This document shows positions 44,760-54,207 of a stretch of 64,000 bases of DNA, piece after piece. The DNA lies in the NCBI RefSeq assembly GCF_902825235.1, contig NZ_CADEAJ010000008.1:40889-104888 (forward strand), given 5' to 3'. The translations under genes and the position numbers were made by a program. Position 1 is the stretch's first letter. The number at the start of each line of letters is the position of its first letter. Source of the DNA: Bartonella vinsonii subsp. vinsonii (GTDB lineage Bacteria; Pseudomonadota; Alphaproteobacteria; Rhizobiales; Rhizobiaceae). The notes beneath the pieces were generated by a model. It made no database searches. It was not told the origin of the DNA and saw only the letters and a list, made by a program, of their open reading frames with translations.

Positions 44760-46523
44760 TTATGATGCAACCACACGGTAAATAGTCTTCGGAAACCTAT
44801 TCACCATTTTCATCATCCAGTTTTGTTCATGAAAAGCAGTACTACAAATATAATAGTCTGTGAGCTTTGCAAATTGGTCAAATCCATATTTGGGTTCGCT
44901 CGCCATTTCTAAAATGATAAAATCATAATCCTTTTTAAATTCTTGTAAGAGATTCGGGATATCATTTGAAAAATCTTGCGCACAAACAGCACTTGTTAAC
45001 CCTTGAGGAAGAATATCAACTCCCGTATCATAATCACGATAAATAACATCTTGAAACTGAGCATTACCCGTCAAAATATCACTCATCCCTCTATGTGGAC
45101 CAATGACTTTCTCTATTTGTTGACCAGAAATATCCACCAAAAGAATTGTTTTATGCTCTTTTATAAGAAGCAAAGAGAGTTTTGCGGCCGTTCTTGCAGC
45201 CTCTGGCCCAATTATTGAAACAATCGTTGAAGCACGACATTTCAAAAAATCGGATAATTCCCCTATTGTCATAAAAGATTCATGACTTTTTATTCCGCTA
45301 GAGTCTAAAGTGCTCTCATCATTTTTAAAGTCATCTTCTTTCCGTTGATCTTTTTTTATTTCAGAGCATTGGTAAAATAAGAACAGTGCTACCAAAAGAG
45401 CAATTAAGCCTGCAAACACACTGATAATAACATTTTTTCCGTAAAGGGCCATAAGAGGCACTAATGTTGTTGGCACAACCACATGAATTTTTGTATTTTG
45501 CAACAGAAGAGAATCCTTACTCATCTCTTTATTTTGTGTATCCACCACTGTTCTTATTTTATTCTCAAGCTCGTTAAACATTTGTTTCAAAGACTGGGAC
45601 TGTTCTTTTACAAAAAAGCTAATCCTTTTTTTGAGTTGTTGTTCAAATTCCGTTGCAAGAGCCTCATCTGAATGAACTTGATCAATCATTTGCAAAATTT
45701 TCTTCTCTAATTGATGAGAAATCACCTCTAATTCGGCAGTCATTGCTTTAATTTGAGGATGTGTCCATCCCAATTGTGCAACCATATGCGCTCTTTGTGT
45801 CTCTAAAAGATCACGTTTAGATTCTAGTGCAGAAATCATTGGATTGTTTGCAATAAAGGACAGAGACAATAAAGACTGCCCATTTTCCCGTATCATGTTA
45901 ATCGTGGAATTCAAACTCGCTAAATGAATGCGCTTTAAAGTTGCTTGTGTTAATTGCACAGAAAGGTCATTAAGTTCTGATTGTTTTACATTGTGATAAA
46001 TGAAAGAATTAACAGATGAACGAAATCCTTGCACGATATTGAGTATCTCAGTCTTATCATATTGTTGACCAACCTGCTGCTCTGTTAACAATAATTTTTT
46101 TTTCTGTTTTATGATTGCTTGTGAAAATGCGGAAAACCAAGTTTCTAATCCACGTCGAGCAGCTTCAAAGCTTCCTGCTTCAAAAGTAAGATCAATGAAA
46201 TCACCATTACGAGACAAACGAATATTTTCATGAAAATCTTTTTTCTGAGAAGCATTTGAAGAAAAACTCTGTAAGAGTGGATCATTCAGAGGTACAGGCT
46301 GTAAAAATAAAGATGCAAGAATATTATTTTGTTTATGAATTGGTAATGGCTTTCCTGCAGAGTCAGACAAGGAAAATGTCAAAGTTGCTCTATATATCCG
46401 CGGCTGACTAAAGTCATATAATAACCAAATCGAAAATGCACACAGAACTGCGAGCAGCAAAACAATCAAAATATTTCGCGGGACCGTGCGTACAAACAGC
46501 CTTTTGTTACATTTAAGACTCAT
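44760..46523 (-). CDS. Wzz/ExoP-like chain-length determinant protein with degenerate ATPase domain
   Basis: 587 aa with the layout of polysaccharide co-polymerases: TM helix at about 17-36, a periplasmic region with a Wzz-like start (YRATLTFSLSDSAGKP) and long coiled coils (about 120-345), a second TM helix (about 355-375), then a cytoplasmic BY-kinase/ParA-like domain (about 430-587). In the last domain the expected Walker A GKS/T is replaced by IGPEAARTAAKLSL; TILLVDIS resembles a Walker A' strand, and FIILEMAS stands where Walker B has an Asp. No C-terminal tyrosine cluster is seen. It probably no longer hydrolyses ATP. Function is likely in surface polysaccharide export, but no glycosyltransferases are nearby. 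Confidence 0.75.
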   Translation of the reverse strand: MSLKCNKRLFVRTVPRNILIVLLLAVLCAFSIWLLYDFSQPRIYRATLTFSLSDSAGKPLPIHKQNNILASLFLQPVPLNDPLLQSFSSNASQKKDFHENIRLSRNGDFIDLTFEAGSFEAARRGLETWFSAFSQAIIKQKKKLLLTEQQVGQQYDKTEILNIVQGFRSSVNSFIYHNVKQSELNDLSVQLTQATLKRIHLASLNSTINMIRENGQSLLSLSFIANNPMISALESKRDLLETQRAHMVAQLGWTHPQIKAMTAELEVISHQLEKKILQMIDQVHSDEALATEFEQQLKKRISFFVKEQSQSLKQMFNELENKIRTVVDTQNKEMSKDSLLLQNTKIHVVVPTTLVPLMALYGKNVIISVFAGLIALLVALFLFYQCSEIKKDQRKEDDFKNDESTLDSSGIKSHESFMTIGELSDFLKCRASTIVSIIGPEAARTAAKLSLLLIKEHKTILLVDISGQQIEKVIGPHRGMSDILTGNAQFQDVIYRDYDTGVDILPQGLTSAVCAQDFSNDIPNLLQEFKKDYDFIILEMASEPKYGFDQFAKLTDYYICSTAFHEQNWMMKMVNRFPKTIYRVVAS

Positions 46524-46665
46524 CTTTATTTCAACCAGTAAAATACTTCATATTTTTTTATTAAGAGAAAGTAGTAACTATCCTCTTAACTTGAAGTCAT
46601 ATTATTTTGAGAGAAGAAAAATGTAAAAATGCAAGAAATAAAGTACAGAAATATCTTAAAAAACT

Positions 46666-48009
46666 TTAATTCATATTTTTCTTGATATAATCGAGTTGTT
46701 TTTTTGCTTCAGAGGTAAGTACGGCTTTAATGGTAACAGAACCATCCTCATGCCCTTCCTGCATTATTTCACCAGAATTTTTATAAAACCAATCAATAAG
46801 TGGCATTTCATGAGGTCTTAAAAGACATTCAACGTTTTGCATTTCTCCAAAAATTCTCTTTTCAATAGCTGTTAATAATTGATCAAGTCCATCATTCATG
46901 AGTGCTGATACCATAACCGCAGGATTTAACCGTGTTTTGGCACTTGTTTGTAAAACATTCAATGCATGCTCATCTAAGAGATCAATCTTATTCCAAACTT
47001 CTATGATATGTTCTGTATCATCAATATCAATACCAAGACTTGAAAGAACTTCTAAAACATCTTTGGCATGCGCACGATGATCAAAATCTGACATATCTCT
47101 CACATGGAGAATGAGATCAGCTTCAACCACTTCTTCAAGAGTTGCTCTAAAAGCTGCAATCAAATGCGTTGGTAAGTTAGAGATAAAACCTACAGTATCA
47201 GATAAAAAAATAGTTTTCCCATGGGGCAGAATAACTTTGCGTAAAGTCGGATCAAGCGTTGCAAACAACATATCTTTAGCAAAAACATCCGCACCACTTA
47301 AACGGTTAAAAAGAGTTGACTTTCCTGTATTGGTATATCCTACTAAAGCAACAACAGGATGGGATGTTTTTTTTCTTTTAGCTCTATGAAGAGCACGTGT
47401 TTTTATAACTGTTTCCAATTCGCGTCGGATACGAGTGATTTTCTCTTGCAAAAGACGCCTGTCCGCTTCAACCTGAGTTTCACCAGGCCCTCCTAAAAAA
47501 CCATAGCCTCCACGTTGTCTTTCCAAATGTGTCCAACTACGCACAAGTCTGCTTTTTTGATAAGATAGATGCGCTAATTCGACTTGCAAAACCCCTTCTT
47601 TTGTACGCGCACGATCCCCAAAAATTTCAAGAATTAAAGCCGTTCTATCGATAACTTTACACTTCCATAATTTCTCTAAATTACGCTGCTGCACTGGGGT
47701 TAAAAAATAATCTACAATGACAAGCTCAACGTAATATTCACTTATATAATGAGCAAGTGCATCTACTTTCCCTTTTCCAAACAAAGTTGCAGGACGGAGA
47801 GTGGCCATACTAATTGCTTCATAATAAACAACATCCAACCTTATAGCACGCGCTAACCCTAACGCCTCTTGAATTCGAGAAGATACTGAACAACTACCTG
47901 AGGCATTTTCACTTTTTTTTTCTTGACAAATTGGTACCAAAACAACAGTGGGCACCTGTTGTACAACTTGTGAAGGAAGTTCCCCAAATCTCTCATTTTC
48001 ATTTAACAT
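46666..48009 (-). CDS. hflX: Ribosome-associated GTPase HflX
   Basis: GTPase that binds the 50S subunit and splits stalled ribosomes under stress. 447 aa: N-terminal HflX domain with the glycine-rich linker ERQRGGYGFLGGPGETQVEADRR, G domain with G1 GYTNTGKSTLFN, G3 DTVGFISNLP, G4 NKIDL, and a short C-terminal domain. It follows hfq, a pairing conserved across proteobacteria, with a 56-nt gap. Confidence 0.96.
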   Translation of the reverse strand: MLNENERFGELPSQVVQQVPTVVLVPICQEKKSENASGSCSVSSRIQEALGLARAIRLDVVYYEAISMATLRPATLFGKGKVDALAHYISEYYVELVIVDYFLTPVQQRNLEKLWKCKVIDRTALILEIFGDRARTKEGVLQVELAHLSYQKSRLVRSWTHLERQRGGYGFLGGPGETQVEADRRLLQEKITRIRRELETVIKTRALHRAKRKKTSHPVVALVGYTNTGKSTLFNRLSGADVFAKDMLFATLDPTLRKVILPHGKTIFLSDTVGFISNLPTHLIAAFRATLEEVVEADLILHVRDMSDFDHRAHAKDVLEVLSSLGIDIDDTEHIIEVWNKIDLLDEHALNVLQTSAKTRLNPAVMVSALMNDGLDQLLTAIEKRIFGEMQNVECLLRPHEMPLIDWFYKNSGEIMQEGHEDGSVTIKAVLTSEAKKQLDYIKKNMN

Positions 48010-48065
48010 GGTAATCTAAAACACTTTATAAAATGGGATAAGAGATCTACAGTAAAATATCTTGT

Positions 48066-48305
48066 TTATTCAGAACTTTCACCTTCAAACATCTGTACAG
48101 GTTGCCCAGGCATAATTGTAGAAATAGCATGTTTATAAACCAATTGTGCATGTCCATCACGACGCAAAAGGACACAAAAACTGTCAAATGAGGTTACAAT
48201 ACCCGTTAGTTTAACGCCATTTACAAGAAAAATTGTAAGAGAAATTTTTTGCTTGCGCACTGTATTCAGAAATACATCTTGCAGGTGCTGTGATCGTTCT
48301 GCCAT
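48066..48305 (-). CDS. hfq: RNA chaperone Hfq
   Basis: Hexameric Sm-like protein that matches small RNAs to mRNAs. 79 aa, a short C-terminal tail as in other alphaproteobacteria. Sm1 is [25 protein letters not shown]; Sm2 has YKHAIST at residues 57-63. The start has a reasonable GGTG box. Upstream lies a 566-bp non-coding region that should include its promoter. Confidence 0.97.
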   Translation of the reverse strand: MAERSQHLQDVFLNTVRKQKISLTIFLVNGVKLTGIVTSFDSFCVLLRRDGHAQLVYKHAISTIMPGQPVQMFEGESSE

Positions 48306-48871
48306 TATTCTTACACCTTTATCTCAAATTGCATAAAATACTCGTGCACGCATATCGACTGAAAAATATCCAATTGTCAACGTAGGAGCTTCAAAAATTA
48401 GCAAAAGACAGCTTTATATCAAGAAAAAGGCCCTCTACAATGATGAATATCATAACGCTTAAAAAACCATCATCAAATGTAAAAAAACTCAGCACCTTCA
48501 TTTTTTACGAGCTGCTATGAAAAATACCCTTTTATAATGTGGATACCTTTAAAAATTATAACATTTTAGAGGCATATGGCTAATTTCTCTCATTTAGAAT
48601 CAATAAAAATGAATGTAGTAGGCACATCATTCTACCTATAAATGAAAATTGTAAACAGTATTTTTATCTTCATTGCAATCATATACTATATTGTTTTTAT
48701 TATATTTTATATCATTTATGAACAGGTTAAAAGAACCGCGTTAACTTTATCTTGATAAGTTTTTAATTTTTTTTCCAAAGCATATTCCTTTCTAAATAAT
48801 TAACAGCTAGTATATCGGAATATCTGGAGGAGGACGTATCCCTTTTCCATCTGTAAGAGTACGAGGCGAGT
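48306..48871. other. Non-coding region between divergent hfq and the GPR-like gene
   Basis: 566 bp, very A/T-rich, no credible reading frame. It must carry the promoters of both flanking genes. At 48743-48761 an imperfect inverted repeat (AACTTtATC / GATAAGTT) is followed by a T-rich run on the plus strand, which would suit the end of a short plus-strand RNA; I see no matching sRNA family. GAGGCGAG just before 48872 is the ribosome site of the large gene. Confidence 0.5.
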
Positions 48872-51800
48872 ATGGCACGCAGAACTAAGTTACAAACATT
48901 TGAAATTGAAGTTGAAGAAGCTCTTTCAGAAGCTATGAACTTTGATTTTAATAATGATGCGGCAATGGAAACAGTATCATCTAATAATTCTGAAAACGTC
49001 ATTAATGTGGACGAATTAATTCAAAAGATTGCAATGGCAGAAGAAGAAATTTTTGCTGAAAATGATACTTCAACGCTTGTCTCAAATATTCATGATAATG
49101 CTGTTATTGATGAATCGGTTGTTGAACAGCTTTTCGCTTCAAAACCTAGTTCTGACCTTTCAGGTGGAACTGTTCATAATACATTGTTGTCTACACAACT
49201 TCTTCCCGCCAATGATGATATAACAACCCCTTTAAATTTTGGCTTATTAAAGCAGCGTTCTACTTCACGAATCTATTGGTGTACAACAGCGCTTAGTGCT
49301 CTATGGGCAACAGGGGGTGCTTTTATTGCGCATAAGCTTGCTCCTGCTGGTCTCAATTCCTTATCAAATATCACTACCTTTGTTACAACTCCAGCGGGAT
49401 TGGCGGTAGCAGCTGGAACAGCAATCCCTATTCTTCTCTCTTGGGGATTTGCTCAATTAACAAAGCGTTCAAACGAATTGCATAATATTGCTCTTCTTAT
49501 GACAAATGCCGCACAGCGCCTCAGTGAGCCACAACATATATCTGAAAAGCAAGCTATCGCTATAGGGCAAACCATTCGTGAAGAAGTTGCAGCTATGAAC
49601 GAGGGAATTGAACGCACTCTTGGGCGTGCTGTTGAACTTGAAGCAATCATACAAGGGGAAGTCCATAATCTGGAACAAGCCTATGCTGAAAACGAATCAC
49701 GCATACACACATTAATCAAAGAATTAAGCAATGAACGCATAGCCATTTTGAATCATGCTGATCGCGTACAGTCAACAATTAAAGGAACACAGGAACAACT
49801 GAGTGATGAATTTGGCTTAGTGACTTCCAAAATTGTTACCAATGTTGAAAAGCTTGCACAAACTCTTTCACAGACCTTACAAAAACAAGGGGAAGATCTT
49901 GTTGCAAAACTTTCCTATGCAGGTGATGGTGTAACAAATCAGCTTGTTAAAAAATTTAATGAAACCACAACCCAGATTCAGCAAAAAAACACAGCATTCT
50001 TTCATGAATTAGGGAAAAACTTTGATGGTTTTTCAGAACGTTTTGATAATAATGAAAAACAAATAGAAAAAGCCTTTAATGAAACAGCAGCTAAAGCTGA
50101 AATGCATATCGCTAAAATTGCAACCCATATACAAACAGCAACAGACCAGACTTTACAAAATGTTGATGAAAAGTTTAGAACGCTGGATGAATCCATTATT
50201 GATCGCAATCATCAATTTCTACAGAGCTTTGATGAGAAAATCATTCAACTCGATGAAAAAGCGTATAAACTCTCTTCCAAGTTTGATAACGTGACTTCAG
50301 AAGCGATTGAAGCTTTTGAAAACCGTTTAGCAACGGTTGATCTTTCTCTTAAAGAACACAGCAATTCCATAATTGAATCCTTCATTGCTCGCAGTCAAAC
50401 TCTAGAAGATAATGCTGAAAAGCTTGGTAATTTCTTAGAAGCCCACGTTTCACAAATTAATGTAAATCTCCAAGAAAAAACAGCTGGTATTACCGAAGCG
50501 TTTACAAATGGACACGAATCTATCCTTTCTGCAATCGACAAAAGCAAAGAAAAGCTAAGAGAAGAAGTTCAGCATATTGATAATGCTATTATTGATATCA
50601 TACAAGAGCGTTCGCAGGACTTCAAATTACAACTTTCTGATCAAAGAGCTCTTATGGCAGATATGCTCGATAACGAAAAGAATAAAATCGCTGAGACACT
50701 AAAAAATCAAATTGATGTTTTAGCTCAAAACACCTCAAATCTTGAACAGATTTTGGTTGATAATGTTCAAATCGTTGATCAGTATGCTGAAAATCACGTT
50801 GCAAATATAGTTCAATGCACAGAAAAACTACAAGAAGTCATTGTACAAAGTAGCCATACAACAAAAGAGGCCTTAGAAGCACAAGCCAGAAATATTGACA
50901 TCCGTGCTGACGCTCTGCGTGACTCTTTAGCGATTAATAGTTTTTCTCTTAATGAAGTTCTTGCAGATCAAGCACGTGCACTCGAGCAGCGGATGGAAAC
51001 AATCCATAATCTCATTACAAAAAGTGATATACATGTGGATATTGCATTAAAACAACAGATAGATTTAGTTGAGAATGCGATTGCTGCCAATAACAAGAAC
51101 ATTACAGAAACTGTTCAAGGTCATATTAAAAACCTCGAAAACCATGCCGAAATTTTAAAGAATACCCTCTCTCAATCGAGTGGTACATTCTTTGAAACCC
51201 TTGAAACAAGCATGGAATCGTTTGATACAAAACTGGAAGTTCGTGCACATAAAATTTTTGAACGTGCAACAACATTAGAAGAAACATTGTCCGAAAAGCT
51301 TGGTCAAGTATGTGAAACTATTGAGATGCAAACATCCGCTTTTGAAGAACGCTCTGACACATTAAAAACATCTATCATGCTTAATAATGAACAAAGTCAG
51401 ATCATTCAACAAGCGCTGGAAACAAACATTGATAATATGCGCATCACATTAGAAGATTCCGTAAATACAGTCACAGATAACTTGCATAACAAGATTATAA
51501 AGGCCTCTGATATTCTTTCTTCTACAGGTGAACAAATTCTTTCATCTGTTACAAATGTCGCTGTACAAGCAGAAAATATTCTCTCGGAATCTGGAGATCG
51601 CATTGTATCAAACGTTAAACAAACAGTTTATGATACCAGTGAAAAAGTTTTGTCTGTTTTTTCTGAGCAAACAGCCCATACTGTCGAAGCCTTCGCAACA
51701 GCCAGTCATAATGCACAAGCATTATTGAATGAAACAATTCACACTTCAACAATCACAATTGAACAAGTCCTTAACGAACGGTGCAATGTTCTTCATCACT

Positions 51801-53449
51801 CCATGCAGAATCTTAAAAATAATTTAGGATATCAGCTTTCTGATGTAAGCAGCCGTCTGGAAGAAGCAAAGAATCAAACAGCTACTCAAATTTCAGAACA
51901 TGTTGGAAAAATCACAGAGTTAACAAACCATTTAAACCAAGCTGCGCAAAGTACAACGGAGTCAATTGGTTCTTTAACGCAGCATATTGGTGAACAACTC
52001 TCCCTCTCAACACAAGATGCCGAACAAAGGATTTATGCACACAGTGAATCTCTCGTAAATAGTTTGGCACAAACCAACTCTGAAACACTTCAAACAGTAA
52101 CTGCTATGAAGGAAGACCTTGTCAATAATGTCTCATCTATCATTGCGCAATTGAATCAGTCGATTTACAGCTTTCATGAAAATAGCAATGTTTTATTATC
52201 AGCAGTTCAAAATATTGACGGTCAATTTAGCGAGACTGCAAATAACTTTTTCCGCAACACTAACCAAGTAGCAGAGCATTTATCAGCCTCAAATCAAGCG
52301 CTCAATAGCAATATTGAGATTTTGCAAGGACTTTCACAAAACACATTTGAACAAATTGGTCACATAACAAGTAGTTTCAGTAAACATGCTGAAACACTTT
52401 CTGAAGCTATTCAAGTTTTAGAACAGTCCGAAAATTCGCTTAATGCAACACTTGAAGAAAAACACAACACGCTCTCTGCATTAAGCAATGCTCTTGTTTC
52501 AAAATCTAATGAAATCAATCAATTGATTGAACATTATGAAAATGTTCTCAGCTCAGCGCTTGAACGCACTGACAAAAATGCGCGGAATTCCACACATTCA
52601 CTCCAACAATCACTTAATCAACTCATTAATGAAGCTTCAACGCGTTTTTCAGGAGCAACAGAAGATATACGTCGCTCAGCTGATGAAGTTCGTTTAGAAC
52701 TTTCAAAAATTAATCATGATATTCATGAGAGTGTTCAAAAACTACCTGCAACGACAAAAGAAACAACGCAAACAATTCGCACCGCTCTCAATGAACAAAT
52801 TACAGCCTTAAAGGACTTAGCAAGTGTTATACAAAAAACGGATCAAAATAATGCACAAAGTAATGCAAATGAGCAGCTAATATCGACAATTCCTACATCT
52901 TCAACACTTCCAAGAAGGGATAGGAATTCCCCTGAATTCATTAAGAAGATAATACCCCCTAAGCCTATTTTACAACAAGACCAAAGCAAAAAAAGGCAAA
53001 ATAAATGGGTATCAAACCTTTTAGAACGAGCTTCGCGTGAAGAAACTTGGTATGATGAAAGCCCTGATAATGCGGTGTTTGCCCCAGTACAAACAAAATC
53101 GCGTCCTGCAAATGAGTCTCTTAACACATTAGCAGCAGGTATAGTGCGGGCTATTAATCACAATGCTGTTGTTGAGCTATGGGATCATTTTCGACGTGGA
53201 CAAAAAAACATCGTGACGGAACGCCTTTATACTTTAAATGGAAAAACCATATTTGAAATGATTAAGAAAAAATATATGAACGATGTTGATTTTAAACGCT
53301 CAGTGAATCAATATGTTGCAGATTTTGAAAAACTACTACATGATGTATCCCACGGCTCTGGTTCTTCCAACTCAGTTCGAAAATATCTGATATCGGATAC
53401 TGGAAAAGTTTACACTATGCTTGCTCATGCGAGTGGTCGCATTCAATAG
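48872..53449 (+). CDS. Giant membrane-anchored coiled-coil protein, probable Growth Pole Ring protein (GPR)
   Basis: 1525 aa. The N-terminal 130 residues are acidic and soluble. Two TM helices follow (about 133-154 and 174-195), then some 1100 residues of continuous helix rich in E, Q, N, S and L with loosely repeated phrases (for example LEDNAEKL, LENHAEIL, LEQRMETI), resembling apolipoprotein or methyl-accepting-type coils. After a Pro/Gln-rich linker (about 1330-1400) a globular C-terminal domain ends KVYTMLAHASGRIQ, with VELWDHFRRGQKNIVTERLY before it. This plan matches the large apolipoprotein-like GPR protein reported to form a ring at the growing pole of Agrobacterium and needed for polar growth; assignment is by architecture and recalled C-terminal similarity. 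Single-gene transcript with its own terminator. Confidence 0.8.
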   Translation: MARRTKLQTFEIEVEEALSEAMNFDFNNDAAMETVSSNNSENVINVDELIQKIAMAEEEIFAENDTSTLVSNIHDNAVIDESVVEQLFASKPSSDLSGGTVHNTLLSTQLLPANDDITTPLNFGLLKQRSTSRIYWCTTALSALWATGGAFIAHKLAPAGLNSLSNITTFVTTPAGLAVAAGTAIPILLSWGFAQLTKRSNELHNIALLMTNAAQRLSEPQHISEKQAIAIGQTIREEVAAMNEGIERTLGRAVELEAIIQGEVHNLEQAYAENESRIHTLIKELSNERIAILNHADRVQSTIKGTQEQLSDEFGLVTSKIVTNVEKLAQTLSQTLQKQGEDLVAKLSYAGDGVTNQLVKKFNETTTQIQQKNTAFFHELGKNFDGFSERFDNNEKQIEKAFNETAAKAEMHIAKIATHIQTATDQTLQNVDEKFRTLDESIIDRNHQFLQSFDEKIIQLDEKAYKLSSKFDNVTSEAIEAFENRLATVDLSLKEHSNSIIESFIARSQTLEDNAEKLGNFLEAHVSQINVNLQEKTAGITEAFTNGHESILSAIDKSKEKLREEVQHIDNAIIDIIQERSQDFKLQLSDQRALMADMLDNEKNKIAETLKNQIDVLAQNTSNLEQILVDNVQIVDQYAENHVANIVQCTEKLQEVIVQSSHTTKEALEAQARNIDIRADALRDSLAINSFSLNEVLADQARALEQRMETIHNLITKSDIHVDIALKQQIDLVENAIAANNKNITETVQGHIKNLENHAEILKNTLSQSSGTFFETLETSMESFDTKLEVRAHKIFERATTLEETLSEKLGQVCETIEMQTSAFEERSDTLKTSIMLNNEQSQIIQQALETNIDNMRITLEDSVNTVTDNLHNKIIKASDILSSTGEQILSSVTNVAVQAENILSESGDRIVSNVKQTVYDTSEKVLSVFSEQTAHTVEAFATASHNAQALLNETIHTSTITIEQVLNERCNVLHHSMQNLKNNLGYQLSDVSSRLEEAKNQTATQISEHVGKITELTNHLNQAAQSTTESIGSLTQHIGEQLSLSTQDAEQRIYAHSESLVNSLAQTNSETLQTVTAMKEDLVNNVSSIIAQLNQSIYSFHENSNVLLSAVQNIDGQFSETANNFFRNTNQVAEHLSASNQALNSNIEILQGLSQNTFEQIGHITSSFSKHAETLSEAIQVLEQSENSLNATLEEKHNTLSALSNALVSKSNEINQLIEHYENVLSSALERTDKNARNSTHSLQQSLNQLINEASTRFSGATEDIRRSADEVRLELSKINHDIHESVQKLPATTKETTQTIRTALNEQITALKDLASVIQKTDQNNAQSNANEQLISTIPTSSTLPRRDRNSPEFIKKIIPPKPILQQDQSKKRQNKWVSNLLERASREETWYDESPDNAVFAPVQTKSRPANESLNTLAAGIVRAINHNAVVELWDHFRRGQKNIVTERLYTLNGKTIFEMIKKKYMNDVDFKRSVNQYVADFEKLLHDVSHGSGSSNSVRKYLISDTGKVYTMLAHASGRIQ

Positions 53450-53456
53450 ACAACAA

Positions 53457-53490
53457 TAAAAGTGGAGAAAATATTTTTTCCACTTTTTGT
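53457..53490 (+). terminator. Rho-independent terminator after the GPR-like gene
   Basis: Hairpin AAAAGTGGA (53458-53466) with TCCACTTTT (53479-53487); the inner A- and T-runs can extend the stem, and a run of five T follows. It starts 8 nt after the stop codon. Confidence 0.75.
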
Positions 53491-54192
53491 ATTTATAAAC
53501 TTATCATCATGGAATGCACTGCTTGCAAATGTAGCATTGTGTAGAAGTTTGATAGATGATTGGCATTCTGTTTTCTTTGATATTCTAAACAATATTAATT
53601 ACCACTAACGTACCCTCGAAATAAGGATAAGTATTTCCCCTGCTTTACGCCTCTTATACAAATTTAAACCTATTGTAGAAACAAACTCTCTATAAAACGC
53701 TCAATTTATGGATTTTCTAGCCAAAACTTTATTCATTAAAATACACATATCTATCTACATGCATAGATTCATTCCATCAGTGCTTATTAAAATGATACAA
53801 GCAGTTTAGAATTTTAAAATAATGGTTTATGAAACACACACTGACTATAAGTATGTATAAAGCTGGAGTTTATAAAAACTAGGTTAAATGAATAAATTTT
53901 CTCTTCTGCTTTTTTTGCCAGCATTGCAAAAAAAATAACTGCTTGGTAATGTAAGCATCAATAATATTATACTTGTCTTTTTAAATAACGCACTTCCGCA
54001 AATTTCTGTTAAGAAAAAAAATTAATCGTGCTGTTATCAATGCAATTGTTAAGGGGCGCAAATAAAAAGAAATATCAAACTGATTTAATGCTCCAGAAAA
54101 GTTTTCTCGTGCATTTTTTATTCAGAGAAAAGAGAGCTACCAGTGGATGAAATTTGTCATAGATGGAAAATCTCACATAAACATATACTAAC
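53491..54192. other. Long non-coding region upstream of maeB
   Basis: About 700 bp with stops in all frames and no recognisable remnant, tRNA or repeat. It should contain the maeB promoter. The length is unusual beside the tight packing elsewhere, so an unrecognised small RNA or a decayed gene is possible; I cannot show either. Confidence 0.45.
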
Positions 54193-54207
54193 TTGGATAT
54201 CATAAAA

